From Streptomyces sp. Edi4 (lineage in GTDB: Bacteria; Actinomycetota; Actinomycetes; Streptomycetales; Streptomycetaceae), in assembly GCF_040253615.1 (NCBI RefSeq), contig NZ_JBEJGY010000004.1:7254001-7318000 (forward strand): a stretch of 64,000 nt of DNA, in the 5' to 3' direction. The notes under the pieces are model-generated. The model did no database searches. It was not told where the DNA came from and saw nothing but the letters and a program-made list of their open reading frames with translations. This document shows, one piece after another, positions 60,078 to 64,000 of this stretch; positions within the stretch are counted from its first letter, which is position 1; each line of letters starts with the position of its first letter. A program made the translations under genes and the position numbers.

Positions 60078-62630
60078 CTAGGCGGCGGCGGTGGCGGCTT
60101 CCACCGGGCGCAGCTTGGTGGCCCGCCAGGCCGGCAGCAGGGTCGCCGCGAAGGTGATCGCCACCGCCCCGGCCACCACCGCGAGGTAGATCCACGCCGG
60201 TACGGAGGGGACCACCCGGTCGAGCTTGGCCACGCTGTACGGGAAGAGCGTGATGGTGGCGGCGACGGTGCCGAGCAGCACACCGACGACGGCCGTCAGC
60301 ACACTTTCCAGGCTCATCATCGCCATGACCTGGCGCCGCGTGAAGCCCGTCAGCTGCTGGAGACCGAACTCCCTGCGGCGCCGGCCGGTGGCCGCGATCA
60401 GGGTGTTCACCACGGAGATCGCGGTGTATCCGACGATCATGCCGACCACCAGGTAGTTGATGGTGGCCAGTTGCTGCTGGCCCTCGGTGCGCCCGGCGAC
60501 GAGCGCGGCGCTGTCGGTGACCTCGACGCCCGGCTGGTCCTTGACCAGCGCGGTCACCGCGTCGGTGACCTGTGCGGCGTCGGCGCCCGGGGCGTGGCGC
60601 ACCAGGATCTGGCTCGCCGCGCCGTCGGTGGTGTGGGCCGCGAGCAGCGAGGAGGGCAGCAGCAGCGCCGTCGTCTCGCCCTCAGCGCGGTAGGTGGCCA
60701 CGACCTTCACCTTGGCCTGCGTGCCGTCTCCCAGCCGCAGCGTGACGGACGTTCCCACCCCGCTGCCCAGGGTGGACGCGTAGTCGACGGGCAGCGCGAC
60801 GCTGTCACCGCGCAGGTCCTCGAGCGATCCGGCGGCGGCCCGCACCGAGAGGTTCCTGATGTCACCGACGGCCTGGAGCGGCCGGCCGTCACTGGTCTGC
60901 GCGGCGTCCTCGGGGTTCTGCATGAACCCGGTGCTCGTCACGTAGTCCGACGCGGCCTCGACACCCGGCACCTGGCGCACCCGGCTCAGCGTGCCGGGGG
61001 CGATGGGGCCGGTCTTGGACGTCAGGACGTCGTCGGCCCGCAGGATCCCGGTGTGCGCGGAGCGGTTGGAGGCGTCCTCGATCTGCTGCATGTACAGCGT
61101 GCCGGTGGCGATGCCGGTCAGGAGGATGATCGGCGTGATGGTGGCGGCCATCCGGATCGTGTGCGCCCGGGAGTTGAGCACCGCCATCTGTCCCGACAGA
61201 CCGCCGAGGGCGCGCAGCGGGCCCTGGAGCAGCGCCACGATGATCTTGGTGAAGCCGGGGGCGAGCAGCGCGAGACCGATCGCCCACATGATGCAGGCCG
61301 GTCCCGCCGTGCTGGCCGTCAGATCGCCCTTCATCATCGTCATCGTCATCACGGCCATGCCCGCGCCGCCGACCAGGAAGAGCACCGAGAGGATGATCCG
61401 GGTGCGGGTCAGCCAGCGGCCCTCCATCGACGACTCGGCAAGCGCCTCGGTGGCCCGCGTCTTGGCGATCTTCCGTGCGGTGATGTACGCGGCGCCGACC
61501 CCGGCGAGCAGCGAGGCGAGCACGGCCACCACGGCCGGCACCACGCTCAGCCGGAACTCGACGGCCCCCGAGACCATCCCGGCGGACACCAGCTTGTCGA
61601 AAAGGAGCTCGCTGAGCAGCGCGCCGGGCAGGCAGCCCAGCACCGACGCCACGATCGCGACGAACAGCGTCTCGCCCAGGATCATGCGGCGCAGCTGTCG
61701 CGGGGTGGTGCCGATCGCCTTCATCAGGGCCATTTCGCGGTGGCGCTGCTGGATGGTCAGACCCAGCGTCGAGGACGCCCCGAACATGGCGACCAGGATC
61801 GCCCAGCCGCCGAAGATCGCGGACAGGGTGATCAGGCTCTTCTGGCTGGCGGCGGCCTGCGGGAACTCCGCGAGCCCCCGGTTGTCGCCGGTCAGCGTGA
61901 CGACCGCCGAGCCCTTGGCGGCGTTCTTGACCAGGGTGGCCAGGTCGGCCACGTCGGTGCCCGGCTTGGGCAGCACACCGATCGCGTCCGCCGTGCCGGG
62001 CCGGCCGCTCAGCTCGCCGGCCCGCTTGTCGGTGAAGAACACCGCGGGCTGTGACGCCGTACGGCCACCGGCCTGTTTGACGATTCCGCTCAGCCGGAAC
62101 TCCTGCGTCCGGCCCCCGGCCACGACACTGACCCGGTCGCCGACGGAGGCGCCGGCACGCGTCGCCAGTGCGGTGTCGAGCACCACGTCACCGGCCGCCT
62201 GCGGCTGGGAGCCCGAGGCGAGGGTGTAGGGGGTCAGCCGCGCCGAGTCCCAGCCGTGGCCGAGCGGACGGTGCTCGGTGGCGGTCGCGTTGTCGGAGAG
62301 GTCCGTCACCGGACGGCCGTCACGGACGACCGCGACCGGGAAGGACACGTCCGAGATGGCCTTCTCCACCCCGGGCACCGCCGCCACGGCGCGTACCTGG
62401 GCCGCGTCGAGCCGTACCCGCTCGGCCAGTTGGGAGCCGTCGTACGTCTGGTCGCCGGTCACCACAAGGGGGGCCGCGGCCAGGCGCTGAGCCGGCACCG
62501 CGTCGCGGACGCCGCTCTCCATGAGACCGCCGCACGCCATGATGAGGGCTGCGCCGAAGAAGATGGCGATGAAGGTGGCCACGAATCCGCCCTTGCGGAA
62601 CCGCAGCGTACGCAGAGCCAAGGACCACAT
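60078..62630 (-). CDS. ABC transporter permease, FtsX/MacB type
   Basis: 850 residues with two FtsX permease units and about ten helices. One helix near the N-terminus (FVATFIAIFFGAALIMACGG) precedes a large extracellular domain, then AIFGGWAILVAMFGASSTLG, further helices, a second outer domain (about 530-700) and the closing AWIYLAVVAGAVAITFAATL. The MALMKAIGTTPRQLRRMILG coupling helix appears after the first unit. It works with the upstream ATPase, overlapping it by ATGA, and probably exports a peptide or lipid, or acts as a resistance or sensing transporter. Confidence 0.9.
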   Translation of the reverse strand: MWSLALRTLRFRKGGFVATFIAIFFGAALIMACGGLMESGVRDAVPAQRLAAAPLVVTGDQTYDGSQLAERVRLDAAQVRAVAAVPGVEKAISDVSFPVAVVRDGRPVTDLSDNATATEHRPLGHGWDSARLTPYTLASGSQPQAAGDVVLDTALATRAGASVGDRVSVVAGGRTQEFRLSGIVKQAGGRTASQPAVFFTDKRAGELSGRPGTADAIGVLPKPGTDVADLATLVKNAAKGSAVVTLTGDNRGLAEFPQAAASQKSLITLSAIFGGWAILVAMFGASSTLGLTIQQRHREMALMKAIGTTPRQLRRMILGETLFVAIVASVLGCLPGALLSELLFDKLVSAGMVSGAVEFRLSVVPAVVAVLASLLAGVGAAYITARKIAKTRATEALAESSMEGRWLTRTRIILSVLFLVGGAGMAVMTMTMMKGDLTASTAGPACIMWAIGLALLAPGFTKIIVALLQGPLRALGGLSGQMAVLNSRAHTIRMAATITPIILLTGIATGTLYMQQIEDASNRSAHTGILRADDVLTSKTGPIAPGTLSRVRQVPGVEAASDYVTSTGFMQNPEDAAQTSDGRPLQAVGDIRNLSVRAAAGSLEDLRGDSVALPVDYASTLGSGVGTSVTLRLGDGTQAKVKVVATYRAEGETTALLLPSSLLAAHTTDGAASQILVRHAPGADAAQVTDAVTALVKDQPGVEVTDSAALVAGRTEGQQQLATINYLVVGMIVGYTAISVVNTLIAATGRRRREFGLQQLTGFTRRQVMAMMSLESVLTAVVGVLLGTVAATITLFPYSVAKLDRVVPSVPAWIYLAVVAGAVAITFAATLLPAWRATKLRPVEAATAAA

Positions 62631-63433
62631 CAGTACGTGCCTCCGGCCGTGTTGCGCACCTGCTGGCCGTAGGCCACCGGCTCCTCGTCGGCCCAGGCGC
62701 CAAGACGGGTCATCCGCTCGGCGACCACCTCGGCCGTCGGGTTGTACAGGTCACCCACGAACCTGCCGTCGGCGAGGAAGACCACCCGGTCCGCGTACGA
62801 GGCGGCCACCGGGTCGTGCGTCACCATCACGATCGTCTGGCCCAGCGCCCGTACCGACTCCTGCATCAGACGCAGCACCTCGCGTGCGGTGCGGGTGTCG
62901 AGCGCGCCGGTCGGCTCGTCGGCGAAGACCACGGCGGGACTGGTGACCAGGGCGCGGGCGATCGCCACGCGCTGCTGCTGGCCGCCGGAGAGCTCGGCGG
63001 GACGGCGCCCCGTCCGGTCGCCCAGACCCACCCGCTTGATCACGTCGTTCACCCGGGCCCGGTCCGGCCTGCGGCCGGCGAGCTTCAGCGGCAGCGTGAC
63101 GTTCTGAAGCACCGTGAGGGCCGGCAGCAGGTTGAAGGACTGGAAGATGAAGCCGATGCGCTCGCGCCGCATCTTGGTCAGCGTGGTCTCGTCGTAGCCG
63201 CTCAGATCCTCGCCGTCCAGCAGGACCGTGCCGGACGTCGGCCGGTCCAGCCCCGCCGCGCAGTGCAGGAAGGTGCTCTTGCCCGAACCGGACGGGCCCA
63301 TCACGGCGGTGAAGCTGCCGCGCTGAAAACTCAGGCTCACGCCGTCGAGCGCGGTCACCGCGTTGGCGCCCTCGCCATAGACCTTGCGAACCGCGTTCAG
63401 TCGTACCGTGTCGTCGACTGCGGTGGTGTCCAT
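62630..63433 (-). CDS. ABC transporter ATP-binding protein (MacB/LolD type)
   Basis: 267 residues with Walker A GPSGSGKST, signature LSGGQQQR, Walker B VVFADEPTG and H-loop VTHDPVA. The LolD-like Q-loop region FIFQSFNLLPALTVLQNV is typical of FtsX-permease partners. It starts at ATG 63433 and its stop overlaps the permease start. A divergent membrane sensor gene lies 293 bp away, an arrangement typical of antibiotic-responsive two-component/ABC modules. Confidence 0.95.
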   Translation of the reverse strand: MDTTAVDDTVRLNAVRKVYGEGANAVTALDGVSLSFQRGSFTAVMGPSGSGKSTFLHCAAGLDRPTSGTVLLDGEDLSGYDETTLTKMRRERIGFIFQSFNLLPALTVLQNVTLPLKLAGRRPDRARVNDVIKRVGLGDRTGRRPAELSGGQQQRVAIARALVTSPAVVFADEPTGALDTRTAREVLRLMQESVRALGQTIVMVTHDPVAASYADRVVFLADGRFVGDLYNPTAEVVAERMTRLGAWADEEPVAYGQQVRNTAGGTY

Positions 63434-63726
63434 TCGAAGCTCCCTGTCACTGTCGCGTGGTGGACGCGATCACGACAACCACGCTACGGACGGGGAGCGG
63501 CAGGGCCGATGGGTCTGTGTCCACAAGGGGGGTGGAGAAAACTCCACCCCTGACCTGGGTTCTTCTCCACTGCTTCGCGCACGGTTCACACGCGACCCTG
63601 TGAGTACCGTGACACTGGGCACGGTCACGGGAGTCCGGTCGGTCACCGCCCGCGCGTGCTGCATCATGAGGCTCGCGGGAGGAGTGCGCTTCCGGGACCA
63701 TCCGGACCACAGGAGGTTGGAGCAAG
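63434..63726. other. 293-bp divergent promoter region
   Basis: No gene is seen. The region separates the ABC operon from the membrane sensor gene and holds the palindrome at 63529-63550. It should contain promoters for both directions. Confidence 0.5.
63529..63550. promoter_or_regulatory. Palindrome in the ABC / sensor divergent promoter
   Basis: GGGGTGGAG-AAAA-CTCCACCCC, with perfect 9-bp arms, lies about 95 bp upstream of the ABC operon start. It is a candidate operator for a response regulator encoded with the sensor beyond the window edge. Confidence 0.55.
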
Positions 63727-64000
63727 TTGTCCAAGGTTTGGGCCGATCGGTTACCGGCGTCGTCACGACGCGGCCTGGCGGAGCGGCTGCGCTGGTGCGC
63801 ACGGGGCCTGGTGGTCGCCGTGCTCTCCCAGGTCGCCAGCGTCGCCCTGTTCACCGTCGCCGTGATCACGCTGGCCGCGCTGATCGTGGGCGTGGGTTTC
63901 CTCATCCTCCCCGTCGTCATGATCGCCGTACGCGGACTCGCCAACTTCCACCGGCGCACGGCCGGCCAATGGGCGGGCGTCACCATCGAGGCGCCCTACC
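63727..64000 (+). CDS. Membrane sensor protein, probable histidine kinase N-terminus (cut by window end)
   Basis: The frame starts at TTG 63727, with AGGAGG about 10 nt upstream, and runs off the end after ~91 residues. After a basic start (RGLAERLRWCARGLVVAVLS), two helices (residues about 28-65: VASVALFTVAVITLAALIVG, GFLILPVVMIAVRG) and a NFHRRTAGQW segment match the sensor domain of Streptomyces NarL-group histidine kinases. Divergence from the ABC transporter supports a two-component system controlling it. The kinase domain itself lies outside the window, so the assignment is partial. Confidence 0.6.
   Translation, partial: MSKVWADRLPASSRRGLAERLRWCARGLVVAVLSQVASVALFTVAVITLAALIVGVGFLILPVVMIAVRGLANFHRRTAGQWAGVTIEAPY

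Noticed and set aside
59004..62054. A 1016-codon open frame on the plus strand
   Set aside because: It is opposite the ABC permease, the PPTase end and the thioesterase, all with clear motifs. Its product has no recognisable domain. High-GC DNA often leaves the opposite strand open.

Overview
The window is a high-GC actinobacterial chromosome segment, almost certainly Streptomyces. Signs are frequent GTG/TTG starts, very rare TTA codons, a streptophobe-family membrane protein, a SARP/NB-ARC regulator, many TetR repressors, and the genus-typical intergenic repeat at 54.2-54.4 kb. No tRNA, rRNA or CRISPR array was seen.

Layout. 1-10.8 kb: accessory and regulatory genes (ornithine cyclodeaminase-family 3' end, GlxA-type regulator, DJ-1 protein, small membrane proteins, a TetR/DHA2 exporter pair with two operators). 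A CatB-like acetyltransferase gene here is split in two by about 3.1 kb of foreign DNA carrying an IS5-type remnant and small orphan genes. 10.9-23.5 kb: an FHA-ABC exporter with a Ser/Thr kinase (like mycobacterial Rv1747/PknF), a streptophobe protein, lipoproteins, and a coupled AAA ATPase/TPR pair.

23.5-40.2 kb: the most interesting region, a compact biosynthetic locus that looks designed to make a free non-proteinogenic amino acid, probably leucine-like. It has stand-alone NRPS parts: an adenylation protein, a carrier protein, a SyrB2/CytC3-type non-heme iron enzyme, an aminoacyl-transferase-like alpha/beta hydrolase with a Cys nucleophile, and a thioesterase. Added to these are a LeuA homologue, an AvtA-type aminotransferase, two transporters, an Lrp regulator and a SARP/NB-ARC activator. 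Three features stand out. (1) The iron enzyme has His-X-Val where halogenases have His-X-Ala/Gly and hydroxylases His-X-Asp/Glu. (2) Beside the SARP lies a LeuRS-derived protein that keeps the editing domain and a tRNA-binding-like C terminus but lacks HIGH and KMSKS. Its editing pocket carries Gly where E. coli LeuRS has Thr252, the residue that protects Leu-tRNA. It could be a self-protection factor that removes the cluster's leucine analogue from tRNA-Leu. (3) Three identical-architecture direct-repeat sites (three CGAGGAY-type heptamers, 11-bp period) precede the iron-enzyme operon, the leuA operon and a small orphan gene, defining a probable SARP regulon. TTA codons in the SARP, thioesterase and antiporter genes suggest bldA control.

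40.3-58.0 kb: mixed genes. They include a MFS/TetR pair with duplicated 18-bp operators, an M20 amidohydrolase, an Orn/Lys/Arg decarboxylase-fold protein, a complete RsbQ-RsbP-STAS stress module, a TetR gene with a duplicated start, and a PPDK-like protein lacking the PEP barrel. 58.3-64 kb: a phosphopantetheinyl transferase, a type II thioesterase, a MacB/FtsX-type ABC exporter and the start of a divergent membrane sensor. This may be the edge of a second biosynthetic or export locus, and the transferase could also activate the carrier protein at 25.4 kb.

All assignments come from reading the sequence by eye. Comparisons with named proteins are from memory and are marked as such.
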